Below, in pieces: positions 17,601 through 25,344 of a DNA stretch of 26,311 nt (positions within the stretch are counted from its first letter, which is position 1; each line of letters starts with the position of its first letter). The notes under the pieces were generated by a model that had not been told where the DNA came from, did no database searches, and saw nothing but the letters and a program-made list of their open reading frames with translations. The DNA is from Willaertia magna (Eukaryota > Heterolobosea > Eutetramitea > Acrasida > Naegleriidae). The position numbers were made by a program, and so were the translations under genes. The DNA lies in NCBI GenBank assembly GCA_902984215.1, contig CADWAF010000161.1:1-26311 (forward strand), read 5' to 3'.

Positions 17601-19491
17601 TGCAGTTAAAACAGCACGTAGTGGTTATTTACAACGTTGTTTAATTAAACATTTAGAAAATATTTCAGTTCATTATGATGGTACAGTTAGACAATCAAAT
17701 CAAAATGTTTTACAATTCCATTATGGTGGTGATCATATTGATCCATTAAAAACTGGTTATTTACATCAATTTGATTTTATGTCAAATAATGAGAAATTAT
17801 TAAATCAACGTTATAATAGAGATGAAACATTAAAATATATTAAAACATTTGATAATAATAAAATGGATTTAACATCAAATAAAGCACCACATGATACATG
17901 GAATTATTTAGGTGCTGTATCAAATACATTTAATGATAAATTAAATGATTATTTAGATAAAGTAAAGATTGAAACTTTGAAAGATAAAAAGAAGAGAAAA
18001 GAAGCTGAAGAAGAAAAGAAGAAATCAATACAATCACTTGCTTATCTTAAATATTTAAAGAGTTTAATTGAACCAGGTGAGAATGTAGGTATTATTGCAG
18101 CACAATCAATTGGTGAACCATCTACACAAATGACATTAAATACTTTCCACTTTGCTGGTTTAGATATGGCTCACGTTACAGTTGGTATTCCTAGATTAGT
18201 TGAATTATTTATGACAGGTAGTACATCAACTAAAACAATGTCTATTCCCGTTAAATCAACATATACAAATATAGAAAATATTTATAAATTTGCAGATAAT
18301 TTATGTAAAGTACCATTCTTTACAGTTTTAAAGAATGTTAATGTTATTGAAGAATTACAATTTACACAAAGTGTTAAACAAAAGAAGATTTCAATTGAAT
18401 TATCATTTGATATTAAAGATATTAATGAATATTATTTAATTGATAAAGATTCTTTAGAAATTAAGTTTTTAATACCTTTAATTTTAATGGTACCTAAAAT
18501 TATTACAAATAAGAAACATGTTTATAATAAATTAAAGAAACAATTATTTAACTATAGTTATCATGCATCTGCAGCTAGTGCTAATGATGAAATGATTGAT
18601 GAAGAAGAAGATAACAAAGAAGATAAAAAGAAGAAGGATACTACTACAAATAAGGATGGAAATGATGAAGAAGAGGGACAAGTAGAAAAGAAGAAACAAC
18701 AACAAGCTAAGAAACAAGTAAAGAAGGACATGTCAGATGATGATAAGAGTGATAATAGTAGTGATGATGATGAGGATGATGAAAAGAAGAATATGAAAGA
18801 AGGTAAAGAAGATATTAAATCATTATTTAAGAAATATTTAATTGAATATGAAGATTATAGTATTGATTCAACTAATGGTATAATTAAATGTTCATTTATT
18901 CATTCACAAGAAGATGATTCTGATAAAGTATTTATTGCAGAAGGTATTTATGACGTATTAAAGAATTGTTATTTAAGAAGAACTGAAGGAATTGAGAATG
19001 TAACAGTTTTACCTTTAAATGATGGTAAATTTGAATTATCAATTGAAGGATTTAATTTTATTGCAATTCAATCATTACCTGAATCTTATGAGATGTTTGA
19101 ATTAAATAAATTAACGACAAATAATATTAAGTTAATGGCAGATTATTATGGAATTGAAGCTGCCAATCAAAAGATTGTTAAAGATGTATTACAAGTATTT
19201 GAGATGTATGGTATGGATGTTAATGAAAGACATATTCAATTAATTGCTGATTATTTAACAAATTCATCTGAATATAAATCATGTAATAGAGGTACATTAA
19301 GAAATCATCCATTTACTTTTTATAGAGCTAGTTTTGAACAAGCTACTGTTGGTTTAACTACAGGTGCTGTTAGAGCTGAAGATGATTATTTACAGTCACC
19401 ATCTGCTGAAATTATTGCTGGAAAACCAATTAGATCTGGTACAGGTGCAGAACTTTACATGGATGGCTTGCTGAATTTAAAGAGAAATTAA
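14617..19491 (+). CDS. RPA1: RNA polymerase I largest subunit (RPA1/A190)
   Basis: Single exon, 1624 residues (yeast 1664). It is the catalytic subunit for rRNA synthesis in the nucleolus. Seen: clamp zinc site CVTCGLEDFFCPGHFGHV, a second Cys pair CSRCG, GKRVNYSARTVILPD, and the metal-binding loop NADFDGDELN (residues 588-597). Further on come the bridge-helix/trigger-loop region GIIAAQSIGEPSTQMTLNTFHFAG and GIPRLVELF. Pol I identity rests on the N-terminal FRFFTDEEIEKISVLEIT, the MSIPV segment after the trigger loop, the SPSAEIIAGKPIRSGTG end, and the lack of a Pol II heptad tail. An acidic/basic insert (about 1325-1400, Asp/Glu/Lys runs) occupies the jaw region, as the acidic expander does in yeast A190. 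The ATG is the first after an A-rich leader. The 3' end may overlap an exon of the next ORF in another frame. Confidence 0.93.
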   Translation: MATAATEQCTSSNNSYEPTTGNAYAPHVSSFQFRFFTDEEIEKISVLEITQHLSHDDFHNPIKGGIHDSRLGTSGFQQRCVTCGLEDFFCPGHFGHVNLPQPLYNPHISTEYTKVLNSCCASCWKFLLPQEEIDIIYLVLNLLDCGLYNQAKSIYENPIGYLVDNKVINKFKNVEENKKLTKDYILALEDHCNELIKEQEQNYGLKRKELFLKYKNDPLLFEMKMLLKLNIFSKSPQKCSRCGLPKLNFKIIPEGNFVCKPSEQVKKQLSKYLLLEKSLSTEDNFVYTKELLNLFDHLYNSRDKKQAYIFYSLYGQPLKYLLSSKLLITPIRFRPVSKILGQKKDSTLLLKTDMDSNYDKILEKLSALKNYEQQLEEGTLHQDFKTHTYYHSLIREVQVAYNNLVKGGSEGSRTRSVTALLDKKPGLIRQSLMGKRVNYSARTVILPDASINCNEVNFPLIFAKNLTFKEYVNNINLHEMRRLVMNGSNIYPGANKILKQEQLNNSITYTSGPKPIYLDKITSQKQREVLANQLQVGDIVYRHCKDGDMLLMNRQPTLHRSSILAHRARIIANQRIIRLHYASCKSFNADFDGDELNSHLPQNFIAQSEARDIMGADKGFVVPTSGEPIRGLIQDHVSAAVLLTKKDNFLTYEEYQHLVYSAMIYDKNDIIELELPCIFKPKPLYTGKQVITTILKHISKKYKRDGINLECKTKLKASVWKGHEEESIVIIKDNELLTGVFDKSQVGSSKYGILHAFDECYGNSASNILISCLGRLFTFYLSMFSITCGIDDCLLSKKAEENRKVILKEANEACNHTTAQFCGLTKRKDTSHYDLEKVTTFLSKNLLYHRVENRFHTNSNDKKKRNNFINEKFQRKLDSTVKKSINTYTTKAISQSIPLGQLKAFPLNMLSLMTESGAKGSMVNSSQIAVCLGLQEFEGKRVSPMIKSGKTLPSFQPFESTNIANGYVASRFLTGMKPQEFYFHCMAGRDGLIDTAVKTARSGYLQRCLIKHLENISVHYDGTVRQSNQNVLQFHYGGDHIDPLKTGYLHQFDFMSNNEKLLNQRYNRDETLKYIKTFDNNKMDLTSNKAPHDTWNYLGAVSNTFNDKLNDYLDKVKIETLKDKKKRKEAEEEKKKSIQSLAYLKYLKSLIEPGENVGIIAAQSIGEPSTQMTLNTFHFAGLDMAHVTVGIPRLVELFMTGSTSTKTMSIPVKSTYTNIENIYKFADNLCKVPFFTVLKNVNVIEELQFTQSVKQKKISIELSFDIKDINEYYLIDKDSLEIKFLIPLILMVPKIITNKKHVYNKLKKQLFNYSYHASAASANDEMIDEEEDNKEDKKKKDTTTNKDGNDEEEGQVEKKKQQQAKKQVKKDMSDDDKSDNSSDDDEDDEKKNMKEGKEDIKSLFKKYLIEYEDYSIDSTNGIIKCSFIHSQEDDSDKVFIAEGIYDVLKNCYLRRTEGIENVTVLPLNDGKFELSIEGFNFIAIQSLPESYEMFELNKLTTNNIKLMADYYGIEAANQKIVKDVLQVFEMYGMDVNERHIQLIADYLTNSSEYKSCNRGTLRNHPFTFYRASFEQATVGLTTGAVRAEDDYLQSPSAEIIAGKPIRSGTGAELYMDGLLNLKRN

Positions 19492-20063
19492 TTCATTTAT
19501 TTGAACGTATGTAATTTTAACAATTTAGTATTAATTTTTAATTTATTGTTTAATTAGTGCCTAATAGAGATGGTTGGCCACCTGGTTGGTTTTGTAAAGA
19601 ACATGAAGATAAACATCATTGTAAAATAGATATTGAAATAAGGCATGCATATAAATATTTAACGCCTTATGAAATTGGTCAACAATGTAGGATACCCAAG
19701 AAAAGAAAATTAACTAAGGAATATGTTTTAAAACTTTTACAACAATTACAACAGCAACTTTTAAATTGTGAAACATCAAATTACTCATTCTCTAACACTT
19801 TTTCAAACTTTTCTCAAAGCAGTTTTCCAATAAGTTCAACTAGAAAACATTGCATAACAGTTCCTACATGCCACACTAATCTTAATGAAACACCAATCCA
19901 ATTAAAAGAATGTAATAATTATAGTATTAATAACAACAGCTCTCCATATAAAAAGAAAGAAAAAAAGGACTATTATTTAGAAGAAGAAGAATTTACTGAA
20001 CCCTACATTCGATGGAGTTTTACAAGTAAAAGTTATCTTGATCGATTTGAAATACACAATTAA
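19434..20063 (+). CDS. Small basic protein without any methionine; start unresolved
   Basis: Main exon 19558-20063 encodes about 167 residues with no Met. It opens PNRDGWPPGWFCKEHEDKHHC, then a basic PKKRK motif (possible nuclear signal), Gln-rich and Ser/Asn-rich parts, and an acidic EEEEFTEPYIRW end. A 51-nt intron fits upstream (donor GTATGT at 19507, acceptor AATTAG at 19552-19557). Splicing it extends the frame into 24 codons (19434-19506, CRTLHGWLAEFKEKL in the middle) that overlap the RPA1 3' end in another frame. That stretch has no ATG and is bounded by TAG at 19431. So the real first exon is missing, initiation is non-AUG, or a frameshift lets RPA1 run on. I recognise no domain; Cys/His spacing could bind zinc. 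The stop lies 9 bp from the CSN5 stop. Confidence 0.45.
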
Positions 20064-20072
20064 TAATACAAT

Positions 20073-21261
20073 TTATTTTAATTTAGCATTAAATAAAGCA
20101 TGTTTAGTTGCTTGAGTTATAATACCTTGTAACACTTCAGTACTTAATTTAATAGAATCTCTATTAATTTTATCTAATTGAGATTCTTCCTTCTTTTTAG
20201 TTTCTTTACCTTCCATCATTAATCCAGCAAATTTACCACCTCTTCCAATTTCATGTTCTGCTTTATCCATCTTTTTAGCAATATCATTAATTGAATCATT
20301 TGTATAATTTCTATTTTTAATTGCAGCAGATGAAGATAAGATATTTATCCAATACTTATTCCATAATACATTTAATAATTTAGTATCAGTTGATGATTTA
20401 AAGAATTCACATTCTAATGAATAATATTTATCATGATAAACACCAAAGTCTTCAATTTTATCCATTGGAATAGATTGATATTCAGAACTTGAAGAATCAC
20501 CTGGTGTATAATTATCTGGATAAGTTCTAAATGCACCAATTTCAACTCTACCTGCACTAACAGTTCTAATAGGATCTACAACGATAGCAATGAATGGATC
20601 TTGATATTGTTGATTTGTTTTTTGAGTATTTACGTCAATACCTGATAACCAACAACCATATCTATTATTATTAAAATAATAATTATTATTATGGGAATAA
20701 AATATTCATATTCATACAAATTAATTGTAGGTTCAATTATTTCAGAAAATCAAAAGTAAGAATGAACTACAAAAAAAAATAGAACAATTACATACCCAGG
20801 GTGACTATGGTACCAACCAACTACATTTTCAGGTCTACCTACTTGTTGACTTAAATCCATATATCTACCCATATATTCAATAGCTTCATTACCTGCATTG
20901 ACTCTTGTTTCGGTACCTTCAACAGGTAATGCAAATACATCTAATACAATAAATGCATCTCCATCAATTTTACCTTGCATTAAACCCATAACTTCTAATG
21001 GTTGTCCTTTAGTTGTATGCATTGCCATCTTTAATAAGGCTAATGCTGAGATTTTTACTTTTTTAAAATATTTTGGACTATTTATTTCTGTATAAATTTT
21101 TGTTTTAATAGGAAGAAAATTACTTACTCTTTTTCCCAAGGACGTTCTTCTCTAATCTTTTGTTGTTGATCTTCATCATAGTTATATAATTGTTCATCTG
21201 AAACTTCTTTGATTTTATTTTCTAATTCCCATTGTTTTTGTGCATCTTTTGATGAGGACAT
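20073..21261 (-). CDS. CSN5: COP9 signalosome subunit 5 (JAB1), JAMM deneddylase
   Basis: Three exons, 21261..21128, 21077..20796 and 20661..20073, giving 334 residues, the same length as human CSN5. It removes NEDD8 from cullins as the catalytic subunit of the COP9 signalosome. Seen: N-terminal QKQWELEN and PWEKD, the MPN core [20 protein letters not shown] (Glu73) and [14 protein letters not shown], then the JAMM zinc motif [14 protein letters not shown] split by intron 2 (His135, His137, Asp148). All catalytic residues are kept. The C-terminal half has [12 protein letters not shown] and [17 protein letters not shown], as in CSN5 and not RPN11. Intron 1 has a second in-frame acceptor 9 nt upstream (TTATACAG), which would give EINS in place of D and 337 residues. 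The minus-strand AATAAA overlaps the stop. Confidence 0.95.
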
Positions 21262-21404
21262 TTTTTTTTAATTTTTTTTTTAATTTTTGAAATTGATCAC
21301 TTTTTTTTATTTTTAAAATTAAATTCACAAGAACTCTTGGTTCAAAGGCTTTCATCGGCAATTGTGAATTGCAAGAACAGATTACAAAATGTATTTTATA
21401 AAAA

Positions 21405-22370
21405 ATGAGTTCAGTGCAAATCAGTGAAGAGCAAGTAAGTTATGGTTGTTATTAATAGTTGTTGTGTGTTTATTATTTTAATTTATATTCTTCTTCTTCT
21501 TCCGATGATAATGATGGCATCATGACTATAAAAAATTTAATTAAAAAATTATTTATCGGAAATTCAAATAATGAAAAAATATTATATTCATCTATAAAAA
21601 GATAATTTCACAAGGTGCAGAAGGAAGAGTATATTTATTAAATGATTATTTTGGTAAAAAATGTATTGTAAAGGAAAGATTTTCAAAAAAATATAGACAT
21701 CCAATTTTAGATAATAAATTAACAAAACAAAGATTAATTAGAGAAATTAAAAATATTGCAAAATGTAGACAACAAGGTATTGAAACTCCATCTATTTATA
21801 ATATTGATAAAACTAAAGGTTTAATTTTTATGGAATATATTGAAGGATGTTCTGTTAAACATTATTTAAGACAATTTGAAAATAATAATAATAATAATGA
21901 CAATATGAATGTTGATCATAATAATAAAGGATGGAATGATAATTGTTTAGAATTATTTCAACATATAGGTAAATTAATTGGATTAATGCATAAAAATAAA
22001 ATTATTCATGGAGATTTAACTACATCAAATATAATGTTAAGAAATGAAAAAATTAATCATATTGTAATGATTGATTTTGGTTTAAGTTTTATTACAACTT
22101 TAGATGAAGATAAAGCAGTTGATTTATATGTTTTAGAAAGAGCATTATTATCTACTCATCCAAATTCAGAACAATTAGTAAGTTTTAATTAGTTTTTAAT
22201 TAATGAATTTTAATGAATTTTAAATATACAATTGATAATAAATAATACAAAAATAGTTTACTGAATTATTAAAAGGTTATCAACAAGTAGATAATGTACA
22301 AAGTAAAACTGTTATTAAAAAGTTAGAACAAGTTAGATTAAGAGGAAGAAAGAAATCAATGGTAGGATAA
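21405..22370 (+). CDS. BUD32: BUD32 / TP53RK, KEOPS complex kinase-ATPase
   Basis: Three exons, 21405-21434, 21602-22177 and 22257-22370, all phase 0, giving 239 residues (human TP53RK 253). KEOPS makes the t6A modification at tRNA position 37, and BUD32 is its small atypical kinase/ATPase. Seen: glycine-loop equivalent SQGAEGRVY, CIVKERFSKKYRHPILD with the lysine, catalytic loop IHGDLTTSN (Asp148) and IDFGLSF (Asp168). VDLYVLERALLSTHP and the basic C-terminus RLRGRKKSMVG are the family hallmark. An Asn/Asp-rich insert lies in the middle of the kinase fold (about residues 100-120). The first exon (MSSVQISEEQ) is short; its donor is GTAAGT and the acceptor AAAAAG lacks a pyrimidine tract, so exon 1 is the weakest part. 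Confidence 0.93.
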
Positions 22371-22497
22371 ACTCAAAACCCTAGAACAACAATAATAACC
22401 TTAACATACAACTTTTCTGTTCACTACATACTGCAGACGCTGTGGACTGTAATCGACCTATTTTTTTTTAGAACCAAGAATTTGTAATAAAGAAAAT

Positions 22498-22509
22498 TTT
22501 GGCGCCAAA
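22498..22509. promoter_or_regulatory. Perfect palindromic E2F-like element upstream of CFAP58 (TTTGGCGCCAAA)
   Basis: A 12-bp perfect palindrome (14 bp with flanking T/A) matching E2F sites on both strands. It ends 42 bp before the CFAP58 ATG. It is the strongest GC-core motif in any intergenic region of the window. Confidence 0.55.
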
Positions 22510-22551
22510 AGATGTAACTTCAAATAATGAAACAAACAACTACAAAAAAAA

Positions 22552-25212
22552 ATGTCTCAACAGCAACAACTGAAACGGAATGATACTTCTATACAAATAA
22601 TGATTTCAGAGGAAGATAAATTATCGCCATTAAGTGAACCATTAAAAGTATTAGATAGATTAAAAGAATCATTAGAACATTTACCTCAATTAGAATCTTT
22701 TTTTAAGAAATATAATGAACAACTTTCAATAGTAACAATGTCACTAAATAATGTTGAAAAAATTACAAAAAAATCAGAACAATTAACACAAGATACCTTA
22801 ATAATGGCAACTAAAGTAAAATCAGCACAAAAAGTAATTTCTGAAGATCAATTACAAATAACACAATTAAAAAGAGAAATTGAAAAACAATGGTCTCTAT
22901 TTGATTCAGTTAAAATTAAAGATGAAGAATCACAATTAAAAATAGAAAAATTACAAAATAAATTTGATCAATTACAAAAAGAAATACAATCAGGTGTAAT
23001 AAATGAAGAAAGAAAAAGATATATTGAACAATTAGAAGAAAATGAACAAAAATTAAGAAGAGAATTTGAAATGGAACAAAATTTAAAAATTTCATTAATT
23101 AATAGATTAACAGTATTACAAAATGAATATGATGATTTAATGAAAGAAAAAATAAATATTTTAAAACAAATTGAATTTATGAATAAAGAAGTTGTTGAAT
23201 TAGAAAAAACAATAAAAGAAGAACAAGTTGAAAGAGAAAAAGCTAAAATTGAATTAGATGAAGTTAAATCATTATTAAAAAGTAAAATTAGAGATATTGA
23301 AGATACACAAAGTAAAAAGGAAAGAAATGAAATTGAATTACAAAGATATGAAAAGAAAGCATTAGAACAATCTGAAAAGACAAGTAAAGCACAAAGACAT
23401 GTAGAAGAGTTACAATTTAAATTAGAGAAATTACAAAAAGAATTTAAAGAACAAGCAAAACAAACATCTAAATTAAGTGCAGGAAATGAAAATTTAAGAT
23501 TATTAATTAAAAATAAAGAAGATTCAATTAAAATAACAAAAGAAGAACAATTAGTACATTTACGTAATTTCCAATTAAGATTAAAAGAAAAGAAGAAATA
23601 TGAAGAAAAAAAGATTTCATTAGAATTAAAAAAAAAGAAATTAGAAAATGAAGTAAAATATTGTAAAGAACAAATAATTGATATGAAAAGAATGTTAGAA
23701 TTTGAAAAGACTAAAATTGAAGATTTATTACATCAAAAGAATTTATTAGATAAAAGCATTTTAAAAGCAGATAAAAATTTAGAAGAAGAAGAATCAACAT
23801 TAAAAGTTATTGATAATAAGAAACATAATGTACAATTAAAATTTAAATTAAATATTCAAATTTTAGAAAAGAAAAGACAAGATATTTATAGATTAAAAAA
23901 GGAAATTGAAAAATATGATTCTACATTTTTAGAAGCAAAACAAAAACATGATCAAGCTCAAGAAGAAATTAAATTAAAAAAAATTGAATCAGATCAATTA
24001 AAAATTAAAATTAAACAATCAAAAGATATTTATAAAAAACAATTAAGTTTATTTGAAGCTGTTAAAGCAGAAAGAAATTCTTTTAGTAAAAAATTAATTG
24101 ATGCTTTTGATGAAATTAAACAAGAAAAACAAAAATTTAAGATAAATGATCAACAAATTAAAAAGATTGCAGAAGATATTCAAAATAAAGAAAAAGAAAA
24201 GGAAAAATTAGAAACAAATTTAAATCAATATAAATCAAAATCAAATTTACTTGAAAAGGAAATATCTGAAATTGAACAAGCAATTAAAGAACAAACAGAT
24301 ATCAATAAACAACATCATTTTGAAATTCAAAAATTAAATGAAATTATTAAACAAGCAGATCAAGAAAGAAAAAGACAAGAAAAAGAATATGAAGCTGTTG
24401 TTAATGATAGAGATATATTAGGTGCTCAATTAATTAAAAGAAATGAAGAATTAGCTAATTTATATGAAAGAATTAAATCACAACAAGCTTTATTATATAA
24501 AGGTTCAATTCAATATCAACAACGTTTAAATGAAATTGAAATTTTAAATGAAAAAATTAATCAATTACAAATTCAAGTAAAAGAATTAGAAAATATTTTA
24601 ATTCCAAATTTTAAAATTAAAAAGAATCACATAAATACTTTACAAAAGAATTTATTACAAGAACAACAAAGAATTAAAGTTTTAGAAGATGAATTAAATA
24701 CACCAATGAATGTACATGGTTGGAGAAAATTACAAGGAAGTGATCCACAAAATTATGAAAATGTTAAAAAGATACAAAAATTACAAAAACAATTAATTGC
24801 AAAAACTGAAGAAGTTTTAGAAAAGGATTTATTAATTAAAGAAAAGGAAAAATTATATTTAGAATTAAAAAATATTATTGTAAAACAACCTGGACCTGAA
24901 GTTGTTGAACAATATCATTCTTTAAAAGAAACTTTAAAAATGAAACAAAAAACATATGATGGAATGATAAAGGAATTAAATATGTACATGTTAAAAGTTA
25001 AAGAATTGGAATATTTAAAATTAAAATTAAGTGATGATTTCTTTACTTTAAAATCTGAATATTTTAATTTAAAGAATAATAAAGAGTTTAATGATGATGA
25101 TGATGAACAACATGATTATTTAGGGGATAATAATAAAATGACAGAAAATGTGACGGTAACAACAACTGGAATAGTAGATGAAGATGGTCCATTATCTGAA
25201 AATGTCAATTAA
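22552..25212 (+). CDS. CFAP58: CFAP58 (CCDC147), cilia- and flagella-associated coiled-coil protein
   Basis: Single exon, 886 residues (human about 872). Seen: coiled coil almost throughout, with Lys/Glu/Gln/Leu heptads from about residue 45 to 850. The family-specific segment at about 720-785 reads HGWRKLQGSDPQNYE, KIQKLQKQLIAKTEEV, KEKLYLELKNII and QPGPEV, closely matching CFAP58, and is followed by ELNMY. The C-terminal ~35 residues are Asp/Thr-rich. Known: CFAP58 is needed for sperm flagellar axoneme and mid-piece assembly, and its Chlamydomonas counterpart is flagellar. The start ATG follows an A-rich leader and a palindromic E2F-like site. No introns. Generic myosin-like coiled-coil identity is excluded by the GSDP and QPGPEV motifs. 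Confidence 0.9.
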   Translation: MSQQQQLKRNDTSIQIMISEEDKLSPLSEPLKVLDRLKESLEHLPQLESFFKKYNEQLSIVTMSLNNVEKITKKSEQLTQDTLIMATKVKSAQKVISEDQLQITQLKREIEKQWSLFDSVKIKDEESQLKIEKLQNKFDQLQKEIQSGVINEERKRYIEQLEENEQKLRREFEMEQNLKISLINRLTVLQNEYDDLMKEKINILKQIEFMNKEVVELEKTIKEEQVEREKAKIELDEVKSLLKSKIRDIEDTQSKKERNEIELQRYEKKALEQSEKTSKAQRHVEELQFKLEKLQKEFKEQAKQTSKLSAGNENLRLLIKNKEDSIKITKEEQLVHLRNFQLRLKEKKKYEEKKISLELKKKKLENEVKYCKEQIIDMKRMLEFEKTKIEDLLHQKNLLDKSILKADKNLEEEESTLKVIDNKKHNVQLKFKLNIQILEKKRQDIYRLKKEIEKYDSTFLEAKQKHDQAQEEIKLKKIESDQLKIKIKQSKDIYKKQLSLFEAVKAERNSFSKKLIDAFDEIKQEKQKFKINDQQIKKIAEDIQNKEKEKEKLETNLNQYKSKSNLLEKEISEIEQAIKEQTDINKQHHFEIQKLNEIIKQADQERKRQEKEYEAVVNDRDILGAQLIKRNEELANLYERIKSQQALLYKGSIQYQQRLNEIEILNEKINQLQIQVKELENILIPNFKIKKNHINTLQKNLLQEQQRIKVLEDELNTPMNVHGWRKLQGSDPQNYENVKKIQKLQKQLIAKTEEVLEKDLLIKEKEKLYLELKNIIVKQPGPEVVEQYHSLKETLKMKQKTYDGMIKELNMYMLKVKELEYLKLKLSDDFFTLKSEYFNLKNNKEFNDDDDEQHDYLGDNNKMTENVTVTTTGIVDEDGPLSENVN

Positions 25213-25344
25213 TTAATTATTTGAATTAACTGATTACCAGTTCTAGGTGTTATAATTTCATTCTCTATTCCAGCACATTATTATATTACCATTTGTTGTT
25301 AATGTTATTGTCAATGCTATAGATGATGATGCATTATATTATCA

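Noticed and set aside
22371..22551. An additional exon or RNA in the GC-richer stretch around 22430-22465
   Set aside because: No open frame or paired structure of note; treated as BUD32 3' flank and CFAP58 promoter.
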